Below are positions 52,956 through 63,060 of a stretch of DNA of 64,000 nucleotides, in pieces. The translations under genes were made by a program, and so were the position numbers. Source of the stretch: Listeria grayi DSM 20601 (GTDB taxonomy: Bacteria > Bacillota > Bacilli > Lactobacillales > Listeriaceae); the NCBI RefSeq assembly GCF_000148995.1, contig NZ_GL538353.1, positions 806,001 through 870,000 on the forward strand, read 5' to 3'. The notes under the pieces are model-generated. The model saw only the letters and a program-made list of their open reading frames with translations. It searched no databases and was not told the origin of the DNA. How positions within the stretch are numbered: position 1 is the first letter of the stretch; the number at the start of each line of letters is the position of its first letter.

Positions 52956-54209
52956 TTGAAAAAAAATGCATTTGTAGCACTTTCACTTGCAGCAGTCATT
53001 AGTTTAACACCAGCGTTCACAACAAACGCTTTTGCGGACATCAACAAGGATATCCAAGCAAAAGACAGCAAAATCGATAGTTTGAAATCTAAAAAGGATG
53101 ATTTACAAAGTACATTATCTGATCTGATTACTAAAATCGAAAAAACTAAAGAAAATGCAAAATCTTTACAAGTGAAATTCGATCAAACAAGTAAAGAATT
53201 AAAAGAATTGAACCAACAAATTAAAGTTATCAATGAACGTATCCAACAACGCCAAGAAGTTTTAAAAGAACGCGCACGTGCGATGCAAAAAACTTCTAAC
53301 TCAAATACGTATGTGGACATCATTATCAATTCCGAAAACTTATCTGATTTGATCAACCGTGTATCTGCTGTAAATCAATTAGTTTCCTCTGACAAATCAA
53401 TATTAGAAGAACAACAAAAAGATGTGAACGAACTTAAAGCGAAACAAGATTCCGTAAAAGAAAAACAAGCGGAACAACAAACTGCTATTCAAAAATACGA
53501 AGAAGAACAAAACAGCATTGAAAGCCAAAAAGCGAAAAAAGAAGCTTTAGTAGCGAGCATTGCTGCTGAACAAGCAAAAGCTGAAAACGAAAAAGCTGGT
53601 CTTGTAAGCGAACGTAACAAGCAAGCAAAAGCAGCAGAAGAAAAAGCAAAAGCATTAGAAGAAGCAACCAAAGCAGTAGCAACAACACAAGAAAATGATT
53701 CCGATAATACACCTGCTGTCACACATACTTCTAACAACGATAACAGCTCTTCTAACTCAAGCGCTTCACACAATTCAAAAAGCACTAGCAATACAAGCTC
53801 TTCATCTAACTCAGGCGGCGACAATTCGAGCGCTCCAGCAGGAAAAGGTTACGGAGCAATGATCGCAGATGCAAAAGCACAACTAGGAAAGAGCTACCGT
53901 TTAGGAGCAACTGGACCGGACGCATTTGACTGTTCTGGATTCACACAACATGCTTTCCGTGCCGCTGGAATTTCTCTTCCAAGAACTTCTGGTGCACAAT
54001 ATGGCGCAGCAACAAAAATCAGTGCAAGCCAAGCCAAACCAGGTGACTTAGTATTCTTCAGCTACGGTGGAGGAATCGCTCACGTTGGGATCTACGTTGG
54101 CGGTGGAACAATGATCAATGCGCAAAATGATGGCGTAAAATACGATAACATCACAAGCGGATATTGGGCTAAATATTTAGTTGGTTACGGTCGCGTAGCA
54201 AATTTCTAA
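52956..54209 (+). CDS. spl: Secreted D,L-endopeptidase Spl/P45 (CwlO-like, NlpC/P60)
   Basis: A 417-residue exported peptidoglycan hydrolase starting at TTG 52956 behind TAGGAGG. It has a signal peptide (cut after NAFA, about residue 27), a long coiled coil (about 30-240, CwlO/PcsB-like N-terminus), a Ser/Asn-rich linker (about 245-295) and an NlpC/P60 domain with the catalytic Cys in [12 protein letters not shown] and His in [11 protein letters not shown]. By position after ftsEX and coiled-coil layout it is the counterpart of CwlO/PcsB, activated by FtsEX. Confidence 0.92.
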   Translation: MKKNAFVALSLAAVISLTPAFTTNAFADINKDIQAKDSKIDSLKSKKDDLQSTLSDLITKIEKTKENAKSLQVKFDQTSKELKELNQQIKVINERIQQRQEVLKERARAMQKTSNSNTYVDIIINSENLSDLINRVSAVNQLVSSDKSILEEQQKDVNELKAKQDSVKEKQAEQQTAIQKYEEEQNSIESQKAKKEALVASIAAEQAKAENEKAGLVSERNKQAKAAEEKAKALEEATKAVATTQENDSDNTPAVTHTSNNDNSSSNSSASHNSKSTSNTSSSSNSGGDNSSAPAGKGYGAMIADAKAQLGKSYRLGATGPDAFDCSGFTQHAFRAAGISLPRTSGAQYGAATKISASQAKPGDLVFFSYGGGIAHVGIYVGGGTMINAQNDGVKYDNITSGYWAKYLVGYGRVANF

Positions 54210-54244
54210 TAAGTAAGACCAATTAATGTGAATTTTAAAAATAG

Positions 54245-54285
54245 AAAAGTACCTTTGCGAATTTTCAGGGGTACTTTTTATTTTT
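54245..54285 (+). terminator. Terminator of spl
   Basis: AAAAGTACC pairs with GGTACTTTT around a long loop, then TTATTTTT. Confidence 0.75.
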
Positions 54286-54309
54286 CGGCAAAATAGAAAG
54301 GAACGAGTT

Positions 54310-55644
54310 ATGAAAAAATTGATTTTACATATTGGATTGCTTGCTTTTTTGAGTGTTGGACTTATGTTTCAGCCTTTTAACGCACAAGCTGCCACTATAG
54401 GTGATTTGGAGAAAAAGCAGGAATCTATTAAAGACAAAAAAACGAATTTAGATAAAGAAACGCAAGAAAAACAATCGGAAATCGACAAATTAGAAGAACA
54501 AAAGAAAGATGCTTCCAAGGATTTGAATGAATTACTTGAGAATATCGAAAAAACGAATTTAAAATTAAAGAAACAGCAAGAAGCGGTTACAAAAGAAAAA
54601 CAAGAGATCAAACGAATCGCGGATAAGATCCAAGCTTTGAAAAAAGAAATCAAGGCACGTCAAGAAGTACTCAATGAGCGCGCTCGGACGTTGCAAAAAA
54701 ACGGAACAGCAGATAATTACTTATCCCTCTTGATGGATTCGGATGATTTTAGTGATCTGATCGACCGCGTTGGAATCGTAACAACAATCGTGAAAGCTGA
54801 TAAAACGATCATGGATGAGCAAAATCGAGATAAGAATGATTTGAAAGATACGCAAGAAAAAGAAAAGAAACAACTTGCAAAAGTGAAACAGCTGGCAGAA
54901 GAGGTCAAGATCGCTCGAAATAATATGGAAAGTCAAAAATTAGAAAAAAACGATTTGATCCTAAACCTGGCGAAGAAAAAACATTTATCACAAAGTGAAA
55001 AAGCTACTTTAGAAAGTCAAAAAGGTTCTTTAAATGAAGCAGAATCGCAAGTGGCTTCAGCACTTACTTCAGAAAAATCTCGAATTGCTGAAGCAAAACG
55101 ACAAGCAGAAGCAGAGAAGAAAGCGGCAAAAGCAGCTGATGAATCTAAACAGCAGACAGTCCAACAGCATGACACGGTTGCGCGTAGTGCGGGCTCATCT
55201 TCCAGCAGCACGGAAAAAACAGCGGATAACAGTGGTAATGGTATGTTTATTAAGCCAGCTGCTGGTATGCTGACATCGCCATTCAGCGATCGGACTAATC
55301 CAGTAACTGGTCAGCATGAATCGCATAAAGGACAGGATATCGCTACAGGTGGAACGGTTCCTATCCATGCAGCAGCTTCTGGAACAGTGGTTTTTGCTGG
55401 ATTTGGAGTTTCCGGAAGTGGTTATGGCGGTTATGGTTATGTCGTAGAAATCAATCATGGCAACGGCTACCAAACGCTTTACGGACACATGAAAGCTGGA
55501 AGCCTAAAGGTGACAGCAGGGCAGCACGTGAGCCAAGGCCAAGAAATCGGGATCATGGGAGCGACTGGTCAAGCGACTGGTCAGCATCTGCATTTTGAAA
55601 TCCATAAAAATGGTGTACCGGTCAATCCTGCACCGTACCTATAA
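54310..55644 (+). CDS. Secreted M23 metallopeptidase with coiled coil (EnvC-like)
   Basis: A 444-residue exported protein: signal peptide (cut after NAQA, about residue 28), two long coiled-coil blocks (about 30-290), a Ser-rich linker and a C-terminal LytM/M23 domain. Zinc ligands appear intact: SHKGQDIA (H-x3-D), and HLHFEIH (H-x-H), with YGHM before it, so it should be active, unlike EnvC. Corresponds by place to lmo2504. The first coiled-coil region resembles that of spl, suggesting a shared origin. Confidence 0.9.
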   Translation: MKKLILHIGLLAFLSVGLMFQPFNAQAATIGDLEKKQESIKDKKTNLDKETQEKQSEIDKLEEQKKDASKDLNELLENIEKTNLKLKKQQEAVTKEKQEIKRIADKIQALKKEIKARQEVLNERARTLQKNGTADNYLSLLMDSDDFSDLIDRVGIVTTIVKADKTIMDEQNRDKNDLKDTQEKEKKQLAKVKQLAEEVKIARNNMESQKLEKNDLILNLAKKKHLSQSEKATLESQKGSLNEAESQVASALTSEKSRIAEAKRQAEAEKKAAKAADESKQQTVQQHDTVARSAGSSSSSTEKTADNSGNGMFIKPAAGMLTSPFSDRTNPVTGQHESHKGQDIATGGTVPIHAAASGTVVFAGFGVSGSGYGGYGYVVEINHGNGYQTLYGHMKAGSLKVTAGQHVSQGQEIGIMGATGQATGQHLHFEIHKNGVPVNPAPYL

Positions 55645-55653
55645 AAAATCGGG

Positions 55654-55698
55654 AAAATGGCTTTTTGGATGTTATTTGATCCAAAGGGCCATTTTTTT
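55654..55698 (+). terminator. Terminator of the M23 gene
   Basis: AAAATGGCTTTTTGGAT pairs with ATCCAAAGGGCCATTTT (small bulges), followed by T residues. Confidence 0.8.
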
Positions 55699-55796
55699 GC
55701 ATAAACACGAAACTGTTTTTCTGAAAGTTTTAACATAATGATATTATTTTATGCTATTATAAAAGGAACAGTTATAATTAGGGAAAGGGGAACACA

Positions 55797-57245
55797 ATGG
55801 GGATAGTAGCTTTGTTTTTAGTGGTTTTATTAGTGCTGAACGTGTTCTTTGCAGCCGTTACTGTCTTTTTGGAAAGACGTGATACATCTGCGACATGGGC
55901 ATGGCTTCTAGTATTGACTTTTATTCCAATATTGGGGTTTCTCATCTATTTGATATTCGGCAGAAAGTTATCAAGGAAAAAAATATTTGATTGGAAAGGT
56001 CAGGAAAAAATCGGCTTGAAAGAGTCGACCGCGAATCAAATCGATTTGATCCGCCAGAAAGAATTTCCATTCAGCGATGACAATGTTAAGAAACATCGTG
56101 ATTTGATTTATTTACTGCTTGTCAATGATGGGGCAATTTTAACGCAAGATAATGATGTCGATATTTTTGTCGACGGACACGAAAAATTTGATGCATTGGT
56201 GCGCGATATGGAAAATGCCACCGATCATATCCATTTGCTATATTATACGTTCCGCTCGGATAATTTAGGGAAACGTATTTTGGAAGTACTGGAGCGTAAG
56301 GCAGCTCAAGGCTTAAACGTGAAGGTCGTTTATGATGCAATGGGTTCCAGAACAACAAAGAAATCTTTTTTTAAACAATTAGTGAAAAATGGCGGAGAAG
56401 TGCATCCGTTTTTCCCCTCTAAATTTCCGCTTATCAATTTCCGACTGAACTATCGCAATCACCGTAAGCTGGCGATCATCGATGGAAAGACTGGTTATAT
56501 TGGTGGGTTCAATATTGGGGAGGAGTACCTCGGACTAGCGAAGAAATTCGGCTATTGGCGCGATACACATTTGCGTGTGAGTGGAAAAGCGGTCTATGCG
56601 ATGCAAACGCGATTCATCATGGATTGGAATTCAGCGAAGCCGCTGCAGAAACTAGATTATAAATCCCGTTATTTCCCAGCATTCTACGGAGAAGGGCAGT
56701 CTAGCATGCAGATCGTTTCAAGCGGACCAGATTCCGATTGGCAGCAGATCAAGAACGGTTATATCAAAATGATCAATTCGGCGAAAAAATATATTTATCT
56801 GCAAACGCCTTACTTTATTCCGGATGCGAGTTTGTTGGAAGCGCTGAAAATCGCTTCTTTATCTGGCGTAGATGTACGCATCATGATCCCTAATAAGCCG
56901 GATCATGCCTTCGTATATCGGGCGACGACGAGTTATATCGGTGAACTTATTGAAACTGGTGCGAAGATCTTTATTTATGATAATGGCTTCATCCATGCTA
57001 AAACAATGGTAGTCGACGGCGAGATCGCTTCTGTCGGTACTGCCAATATGGATTTTAGAAGTTTCCGGTTGAATTTTGAAGTCAATGCTTTTATTTATGA
57101 TAAAAAACTGGTACAGCAATTAGAGGATATTTATTTGGAAGATATCTTGAAGTCTTATCAACTGACAAAGGAACTTTATGTCAGCCGTTCGCTTTGGATC
57201 AAATTCAAAGAAGCGGTAAGTCGGTTATTATCTCCTATACTATAA
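55797..57245 (+). CDS. cls: Cardiolipin synthase
   Basis: A 482-residue phospholipase D-superfamily enzyme that condenses two phosphatidylglycerols. Two N-terminal transmembrane helices (about 1-60) are followed by two HKD motifs: HRKLAIIDGKTGYIGG and HAKTMVVDGEIASVGT. AAAGGGG precedes the ATG. minJ follows after 21 bp, so they may be cotranscribed. Confidence 0.93.
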   Translation: MGIVALFLVVLLVLNVFFAAVTVFLERRDTSATWAWLLVLTFIPILGFLIYLIFGRKLSRKKIFDWKGQEKIGLKESTANQIDLIRQKEFPFSDDNVKKHRDLIYLLLVNDGAILTQDNDVDIFVDGHEKFDALVRDMENATDHIHLLYYTFRSDNLGKRILEVLERKAAQGLNVKVVYDAMGSRTTKKSFFKQLVKNGGEVHPFFPSKFPLINFRLNYRNHRKLAIIDGKTGYIGGFNIGEEYLGLAKKFGYWRDTHLRVSGKAVYAMQTRFIMDWNSAKPLQKLDYKSRYFPAFYGEGQSSMQIVSSGPDSDWQQIKNGYIKMINSAKKYIYLQTPYFIPDASLLEALKIASLSGVDVRIMIPNKPDHAFVYRATTSYIGELIETGAKIFIYDNGFIHAKTMVVDGEIASVGTANMDFRSFRLNFEVNAFIYDKKLVQQLEDIYLEDILKSYQLTKELYVSRSLWIKFKEAVSRLLSPIL

Positions 57246-57266
57246 AAAAGAAAGGCTGGAATCCGC

Positions 57267-58442
57267 ATGAACTTATGGATAGAAATTCTCGCAATGATCG
57301 GCAGATTGTTTATGCAGCCAGTACTCTATATTACTGTGTTGGCTACGCTGCTAGTAGGCTATAGACGCGTAAGACAAGAACGAAGATATTTCCACGTGGG
57401 GATCGCTCCTGCGGGGCAAGAACTGAAACGATTATTTGGCTACGGACTATTAGTCGGACTGGTGATTTCTATTATCAGTATCGTGGTTGGAGGAACCGTT
57501 ACATATGAATGGCTGGTGCTGTTCAACTGCGTAAGTGTCATCAGTTTGCTGATATTTGCTTTCCGATTGCATTCAGCGGCGATCTTACTTGGTGTAACGA
57601 ATTTGCTTTTTTACATTTTACTGTTCAATAAATGGGAGATTCCGGCATTGATAGGATTCCCTAGTAAAAAAGGGGCAGTTTTGGAGGATCCGTTGATGCT
57701 CTCGTTGACTGTGCTGCTGAGCGTATTTCTCTTCGCGGAAGCATTGCTGATTTTTGTGACGAAGCGCAAAGGAAACATGCCGACATTACGCAAAAGCCGG
57801 CGTGGCAAATTAATAGGTGCTTTCCAATTGAAAAAATTGTGGTTTATTCCGGTCGTTTTATTCATCCCCGGAAGTGTCATTGTAGGCCTGTTTGACTGGT
57901 GGCCGGTCTTATCGATCGGGTCACATACCTTCGCATTAGTGATCGTTCCTTTTGCTTTCGGGTATCAAATGGAGGTGCAAGGGGAAGAGCCTGTTCAAGC
58001 TGTGAGAAGATTAGCGAAACATGTCTTGTTACTGGCGATCGTGGTAGCAATATTGGCCGGGTTGAGCTTTGTTTGGCCGATCCTTACATTGGCTGCAGCG
58101 CTTGTTGCGATCATCGGTAGGATCGTAATCTCAATCATGCAGACCAGACGTGATCGACATTTACCAAAACGCTACGCTCCACAAGCAGATGGTCTTATGC
58201 TCTTAGGCGCAAAAGCAGGATCTCCAGCGGAAAGAATGAATTTGATAGCAGGCGATAAAATCGTCGAAGTGAATGGCAAAAAAGTGGCGAATAGGGAACA
58301 GTTTTACGCCGCACTTAATCTCAACCGCGCTTTCTGCAAGCTTAAAGTACTGGATACGAAGCAAGAGCCGCGGATCGAGCAAACGGCGCTTTATGAAAAT
58401 GAGTCTTATGAATTAGGCGTTTTATTAGTGGAACCGAAATAG
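57267..58442 (+). CDS. minJ: MinJ-like membrane protein with PDZ domain
   Basis: A 391-residue protein with about eight hydrophobic segments over the first 290 residues and a C-terminal PDZ domain (LLGAKAGSPAERMNLIAGDKIVEVNG). Layout, size and closeness to ftsEX match B. subtilis MinJ (YvjD), which links DivIVA to MinCD at poles and septa. The gene symbol rests on architecture and gene order; a different PDZ protein cannot be excluded. Confidence 0.75.
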   Translation: MNLWIEILAMIGRLFMQPVLYITVLATLLVGYRRVRQERRYFHVGIAPAGQELKRLFGYGLLVGLVISIISIVVGGTVTYEWLVLFNCVSVISLLIFAFRLHSAAILLGVTNLLFYILLFNKWEIPALIGFPSKKGAVLEDPLMLSLTVLLSVFLFAEALLIFVTKRKGNMPTLRKSRRGKLIGAFQLKKLWFIPVVLFIPGSVIVGLFDWWPVLSIGSHTFALVIVPFAFGYQMEVQGEEPVQAVRRLAKHVLLLAIVVAILAGLSFVWPILTLAAALVAIIGRIVISIMQTRRDRHLPKRYAPQADGLMLLGAKAGSPAERMNLIAGDKIVEVNGKKVANREQFYAALNLNRAFCKLKVLDTKQEPRIEQTALYENESYELGVLLVEPK

Positions 58443-58443
58443 A

Positions 58444-58487
58444 AAGCCGGTGCTTATCTGGGGAAATGATAAGTACCGACTTTTTTT
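58444..58487 (+). terminator. Terminator of cls-minJ
   Basis: GCCGGTGCTTATC pairs with GATAAGTACCGAC with G-T pairs, followed by seven T residues. Confidence 0.8.
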
Positions 58488-58535
58488 AAGTTTGTGTAAA
58501 GAATAAGTGTTTTCGGTACCATATTTGTAAATTCA

Positions 58536-58544
58536 TGCTATATT
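58536..58544 (+). promoter_or_regulatory. Extended -10 promoter of phoPR
   Basis: TGCTATATT (hexamer 58539-58544) lies 32 bp before phoP; no good -35 and no clear PhoP box seen. Confidence 0.4.
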
Positions 58545-58575
58545 TTAGTAAAAGAACGAATAAAGGAGAACCGAT

Positions 58576-59283
58576 ATGACGAAGATCCTTGTAGTAGATG
58601 ATGAACTTTCGATTGTAACATTATTACAATTTAATATTGAAAAAGCAGGTTTCGAGGTTATTACAGCTTCTGACGGGCAAGAAGGATACGAATTAGCCAT
58701 TGCTGAAAAGCCTGATTTGATCGTACTTGATTTGATGCTGCCAGGAATGGACGGAATCGAAGTAACTAAAAAATTACGCTCGGAAAAAATCGATGTACCG
58801 ATATTGATGCTAACGGCGAAGGATGAAGAACTGGATAAAATCATCGGACTAGAGCTTGGGGCCGATGACTATTTGACAAAACCATTCAGCCCGCGTGAAG
58901 TAGTAGCTCGAATCAAAGCGATCATGCGCAGAACGGAAAGCCGAAAGGAAGCTGCGGAGGAAACCGAAAGCCCGACGGCGGAATTAACGATTGGAGACTT
59001 ACACATTTTCCCTGAGAGTTATGAAGCTTACCGCGGAGATCAACTCTTAGAACTTACTCCGAAAGAATTCGAACTGCTGCTTTTCCTAGCAACCAACAAA
59101 GGTAAGGTATTTTCTCGTGATCAGCTTCTTGATGCGGTTTGGAACTATGATTATATTGGGGAAACACGGATCGTTGATGTTCATGTCAGCCATTTGCGGG
59201 AAAAAGTGGAACCGGATACGAAACGTCCGCTTTACATCAAAACGATCCGCGGCTTCGGTTACAAAATGGAGAATATGAAATAA
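58576..59283 (+). CDS. phoP: Phosphate-response regulator PhoP
   Basis: A 235-residue OmpR-type regulator. Receiver phosphoacceptor Asp is in LIVLDLMLPGMDG, with acid pair VDDELSI and Lys in YLTKPFSP; the winged helix is at the C-terminus (LTPKEFELLLFLATNKGKVFSR, RIVDVHVSHLREK). It activates phosphate-starvation genes such as pst. The phoR start overlaps its stop codon. Confidence 0.9.
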   Translation: MTKILVVDDELSIVTLLQFNIEKAGFEVITASDGQEGYELAIAEKPDLIVLDLMLPGMDGIEVTKKLRSEKIDVPILMLTAKDEELDKIIGLELGADDYLTKPFSPREVVARIKAIMRRTESRKEAAEETESPTAELTIGDLHIFPESYEAYRGDQLLELTPKEFELLLFLATNKGKVFSRDQLLDAVWNYDYIGETRIVDVHVSHLREKVEPDTKRPLYIKTIRGFGYKMENMK

Positions 59284-61058
59284 TGAAAAAGTTATGGATG
59301 AAGATAGGGGTCAGTTTTATCAGTCTGTTCTTTATCGTTATTGTCTGCATCGGATTTGTTTCCGGTGAATTTATTCGGACTACATATATTGAAAATAAGG
59401 AAAAAGAGCTGCAGGATGATGCACGTATCTTGATCGAGTCAAGTCGTCTTGAAGATAGTACAGATCTGCAAGGTGATGGAGCAGCATTGCAGAAGCAACT
59501 CATGCCTTTTAACAAGAAAGTCGAAGCTCGTATCACCGTTATCAATAAAAATGGGAAAGTGCTGGCGGATACGAAAAAAGATCCTGCTAAACTGGAAAAT
59601 CATGCTAATCGGCCGGAAGTTCGAGCGATTTTAAAAAGTGGCGAAGATCTAGGCGTAGCAACACATCGCAGTCATACATTGGGCTATGGGATGTTGTATG
59701 TAGCTGTTCCGATCCTGCATAATGACCAGATCACCGGTGTGGTTCGAGTATCGGTATCGCTGGATTCGGTCGAAAAAGCTGTTTTTCAATTATGGGAAAA
59801 CTTAGCGATCGTCTTTGGAGTAGCGATAATCATTATTGCATTAATTAGCTTGTGGATCGCAAGACGAGTAACTAAACCGGTCCAAGAGATCATCGAAGTA
59901 TCTGAAAACCTGGCGCAACATCGTTATAACAGCCGTATCCGAGGCCGTGCGAGTGGGGAACTCCAAGACTTGGCTATAAGTGTCAATGCTTTAGCAGAAA
60001 GCTTGGAATCACAAATGCAGGCAATCAAGCAAAATGAACAACGTTTGACTGCGGTTCTCCAAAATCTTGTCAGCGGCGTTATGCTGATAAATAATGACAA
60101 GATGGTCATCATGACAAATAAAATGATGTACGAGTTGCTTGATACACCTTCTATCGCTGGCAAATATTACTACGAGGTCATCAAAAGCTTTGCACTTACC
60201 CAATTAGTAGAAGCAGCCATTCAGACGAAATCATTACAACGCGAAGAGATCACGCTATATTTCCCGAAAGAGATGACATTAGACGCCAACGTATCGCCGA
60301 TTCTGACTGATCAAGGGGAGATAACCGGATTGATCCTGCTGCTACATGATATCACCCAAATCAAGCATTTGGAAAATGTTCGGACAGAATTTGTCACGAA
60401 TGTTTCGCACGAACTCAAAACACCCGTTACTGCGCTCAAAGGTTTTGCGGAAACGCTCTTGGATGGCGCGATGTATGATGAAGCACTCTTGAAAAAATTC
60501 CTAGGTATCATGAAAGATGAGAGCGACAGGCTCCATCGACTGATTTTAGACATTTTAGCGTTATCAAGGATCGAGCAGCATGCCTTGCCTATCAATCAAG
60601 AAGTGGTCGATATTTACCAGACCATCACAGAAGCAGCGCAGACAGTGACCGAATCAGCCAAGCAAAAAAACATTGATTTAGTCTTACCGCATGCAGCTAA
60701 ACCACTGCCAATCGAAACGGATAATGACAAATTGAAACAAATCATCATCAATCTGGTTTCCAATGCGGTGGCGTATACGCCGGAAAATGGAACAGTGAAA
60801 GTTGATGTGGAAGAAAGCCCGCATGAAGTCCTGTTTACGGTGGCAGATAATGGAATTGGAATACCAGCTAAAGAGATCGAGCGAGTATTTGAACGCTTTT
60901 ATCGCGTGGATAAAGCGCGCAGCCGGTACTCCGGGGGAACAGGACTGGGACTTTCGATCGTGAAACATTTGACGGAACAGCTGGGCGGAAGAATCGAAGT
61001 AGCAAGTGTTGAAGGAGAGGGAACGACTTTTTCTATCCACTTGCCAAAAACAAAATAA
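59283..61058 (+). CDS. phoR: Sensor histidine kinase PhoR
   Basis: A 591-residue membrane kinase: transmembrane helix 1 (about 8-28), an external domain, helix 2 (about 165-190), HAMP, a PAS domain (about 250-350), HisKA with the phosphoacceptor His in VSHELKTPVTALKGF, and an ATPase domain with N-box NLVSNAVAYTPENG and G-boxes VADNGIGIP and GGTGLGLSIVKHL. It pairs with phoP by 1-bp overlap. The domain order matches WalK/PhoR-type kinases. Confidence 0.9.
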   Translation: MKKLWMKIGVSFISLFFIVIVCIGFVSGEFIRTTYIENKEKELQDDARILIESSRLEDSTDLQGDGAALQKQLMPFNKKVEARITVINKNGKVLADTKKDPAKLENHANRPEVRAILKSGEDLGVATHRSHTLGYGMLYVAVPILHNDQITGVVRVSVSLDSVEKAVFQLWENLAIVFGVAIIIIALISLWIARRVTKPVQEIIEVSENLAQHRYNSRIRGRASGELQDLAISVNALAESLESQMQAIKQNEQRLTAVLQNLVSGVMLINNDKMVIMTNKMMYELLDTPSIAGKYYYEVIKSFALTQLVEAAIQTKSLQREEITLYFPKEMTLDANVSPILTDQGEITGLILLLHDITQIKHLENVRTEFVTNVSHELKTPVTALKGFAETLLDGAMYDEALLKKFLGIMKDESDRLHRLILDILALSRIEQHALPINQEVVDIYQTITEAAQTVTESAKQKNIDLVLPHAAKPLPIETDNDKLKQIIINLVSNAVAYTPENGTVKVDVEESPHEVLFTVADNGIGIPAKEIERVFERFYRVDKARSRYSGGTGLGLSIVKHLTEQLGGRIEVASVEGEGTTFSIHLPKTK

Positions 61059-61061
61059 TAG

Positions 61062-61098
61062 AAAGGCGCGGGGTATAATACATCTCGCGTCTTTTTTG
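61062..61098 (+). terminator. Terminator of phoPR
   Basis: AAGGCGCG pairs with CGCGTCTT (one G-T pair), then six T residues. Confidence 0.7.
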
Positions 61099-61118
61099 AT
61101 ACCTAAAAATAATAACGC

Positions 61119-61166
61119 TTTACATTCTTATCTATATCTTTTAGAATGTAAGTGAGTAATCACTCA
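61119..61166 (+). promoter_or_regulatory. Promoter and TetR-type operator of the ABC exporter operon
   Basis: TTTACA (61119-61124), 17 bp, TAGAAT (61142-61147). The palindrome TGAGTAATCACTCA (61153-61166, arms TGAGT/ACTCA) covers the transcription start. The operon ends in a TetR gene, so this is the likely autoregulatory operator. Confidence 0.65.
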
Positions 61167-61190
61167 TTTTAGTAGATGGAGGGATGAAAG

Positions 61191-61910
61191 GTGAGCATAT
61201 TGATCGAAACAAACAACCTCAATATTAAATTTCAAAAGAAACAAATTTTAAAGGATGTTGCGATTCAAGTAAAGCAAGGTGAAATCTACGGGCTGATTGG
61301 GCCTTCCGGTGCCGGGAAAACAACACTGGTGAAAGCGATCATCGGGATGGAAAAGGCGAGCAGTGGAGAAGTGATAGTGCTGGATGCCAAGATGCCGACC
61401 TTAACAGTAATGAAGAAGATCGGGTATATGGCACAATCGGATGCCTTATACACCGAATTGACTGCGTATGAAAATTTGGATTTCTTCGCGTCGCTTTATG
61501 GCTTAAAAAAAACATATAAAAAAGAAAGAATCACCTATGCTGCGGAAATAGTTGGATTGACCGCAGAAATGAAGAAAAGAGTGGCAGATTTTTCCGGTGG
61601 TATGAAAAGACGTCTGTCATTGGCGATTGCTCTACTCGTTGACCCAGCCGTTTTGATATTAGATGAGCCGACAGTTGGAATCGATCCCGAACTCCGCAAG
61701 TCGATCTGGGAAGAATTACGAAAGTTGAAAGAGAGTGGCAAAGGGATCTTGGTAACGACGCATGTCATGGATGAAGCGGAAAAATGCGACCGGTTGACAA
61801 TGATCCGAGAAGGCTGCGTTATCGCGACTGGCTCGCCGCAAGCGCTGAAAGAGCAGACGCATAGCGCTGAATTGGAAGAAGCATTTTTGAGATTTGGGAG
61901 GGATGAATGA
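61191..61910 (+). CDS. ABC transporter ATP-binding protein (ABC-2 export type)
   Basis: A 239-residue ATPase: Walker A GPSGAGKTT, signature FSGGMKRRLS, Walker B VLILDEPTVGIDPE, and switch His in VTTHVMDEAEKC. It belongs to the CcmA/YhcH-like drug or lipid exporter group. The GTG start 61191 lies behind a GGAGGG. It overlaps the permease by 4 bp. Confidence 0.88.
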   Translation: MSILIETNNLNIKFQKKQILKDVAIQVKQGEIYGLIGPSGAGKTTLVKAIIGMEKASSGEVIVLDAKMPTLTVMKKIGYMAQSDALYTELTAYENLDFFASLYGLKKTYKKERITYAAEIVGLTAEMKKRVADFSGGMKRRLSLAIALLVDPAVLILDEPTVGIDPELRKSIWEELRKLKESGKGILVTTHVMDEAEKCDRLTMIREGCVIATGSPQALKEQTHSAELEEAFLRFGRDE

Positions 61911-63046
61911 TGCGGATCGCAGCCATTGTAAAACGGATCATGAATCAATTTCGCCGCGACAAGCGCACATTGGCGCTTCTGTTTTTAGCACCATTACTCT
62001 TACTTACACTACTTCACTTTTTATTTCAAAGTGACAGCATTACACCGAATGTCGGGATTCAAGGATTATCCGCCACTTTTACAAAAACACTGCGGGATAC
62101 AGATATGACGCTAAAAACGATTTCTTCCGATGTTTCCGCGGACAAGCTCATCAAAGAAAATGACTATGATGCCGTGATCATCAAAAAAGGGAAGACGCTC
62201 ACGCTTACTTTTCAAAACGACGACCCGAATAAAACCAAAGAAATCGCGCAGAAATTTCAGCAAGCATTGAAAAAGAGCGAACAAAAGCAATTTACTGCGA
62301 CAACGAAAGAAATGACACAAACAATTAAGGAATTGCAGCAAGTTGTCAAACAACTTCCACAAGGGCCACAGCTCAAACAGCCGAAAATCAGCAAACCGCA
62401 ACATCTCAAGGTCCATACTAACTATGTATATGGAGATAAAGATACTAGCTATTTCGACACGATCGCGCCAATCTTCATCGGCTTCTTTGTTTTCTTCTTC
62501 GTCTTTCTGATCGCAGGAATCTCATTCTTGAGGGAGCGAACCACTGGAACATTGGAGAGATTGATGGTGACGCCGATCAAGCGGTTCGAATTGGAACTTG
62601 GATATCTGATTGGTTTTGGTATCTTTGCCGTTATCCAATCGGTGCTGGTGGTTTTTTATGCGGTCAACGTATTGGGGATGATCGCAAATGGTTCGATCTG
62701 GTACGTCCTGCTGATCACACTATTATTGGCATTTGTATCCATGGCGCTGGGGATGTTGCTTTCGACCTTTGCCAGCAGCGAATTCCAAATCATTCAATTT
62801 ATTCCGATCGTGATCGTACCGCAAGTATTGTTTTGTGGCATCTTTTCGATCGAAGGAATGGCAAACTGGCTTCAGTGGATCGCTCACATCATGCCATTTT
62901 ATTATGGTGCAGATGCTTTGCAAGCTGTTATGATAAAAGGACAAGGGTTCTCAGCGATTCAATATGATATAGGCATATTATTACTTTTTGCGATTGGTTT
63001 TTTGATTTTAAATATGTTTGCACTTAAAAAATATCGAAAAATGTAG
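61907..63046 (+). CDS. ABC-2 type permease
   Basis: A 379-residue permease: one N-terminal transmembrane helix (TLALLFLAPLLLLTLLHFLF), an external region of about 140 residues with a Gln/Lys-rich helical part, and five or six C-terminal helices with the ABC-2 motif FLRERTTGTLERLMVTPIKR. This is the YhgE/YhaP-like architecture of exporters for drugs or wall-active agents. ATG 61907 or 61910 may start it. Substrate unknown. Confidence 0.86.
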   Translation: MMRIAAIVKRIMNQFRRDKRTLALLFLAPLLLLTLLHFLFQSDSITPNVGIQGLSATFTKTLRDTDMTLKTISSDVSADKLIKENDYDAVIIKKGKTLTLTFQNDDPNKTKEIAQKFQQALKKSEQKQFTATTKEMTQTIKELQQVVKQLPQGPQLKQPKISKPQHLKVHTNYVYGDKDTSYFDTIAPIFIGFFVFFFVFLIAGISFLRERTTGTLERLMVTPIKRFELELGYLIGFGIFAVIQSVLVVFYAVNVLGMIANGSIWYVLLITLLLAFVSMALGMLLSTFASSEFQIIQFIPIVIVPQVLFCGIFSIEGMANWLQWIAHIMPFYYGADALQAVMIKGQGFSAIQYDIGILLLFAIGFLILNMFALKKYRKM

Positions 63047-63060
63047 AAAGAGGGATCAGT

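Noticed and set aside
53485-53824. Minus-strand open frames opposite spl rich in Leu, Phe or Ser
   Set aside because: They are shadows of the repetitive coiled-coil coding sequence; no ribosome site or recognisable protein.
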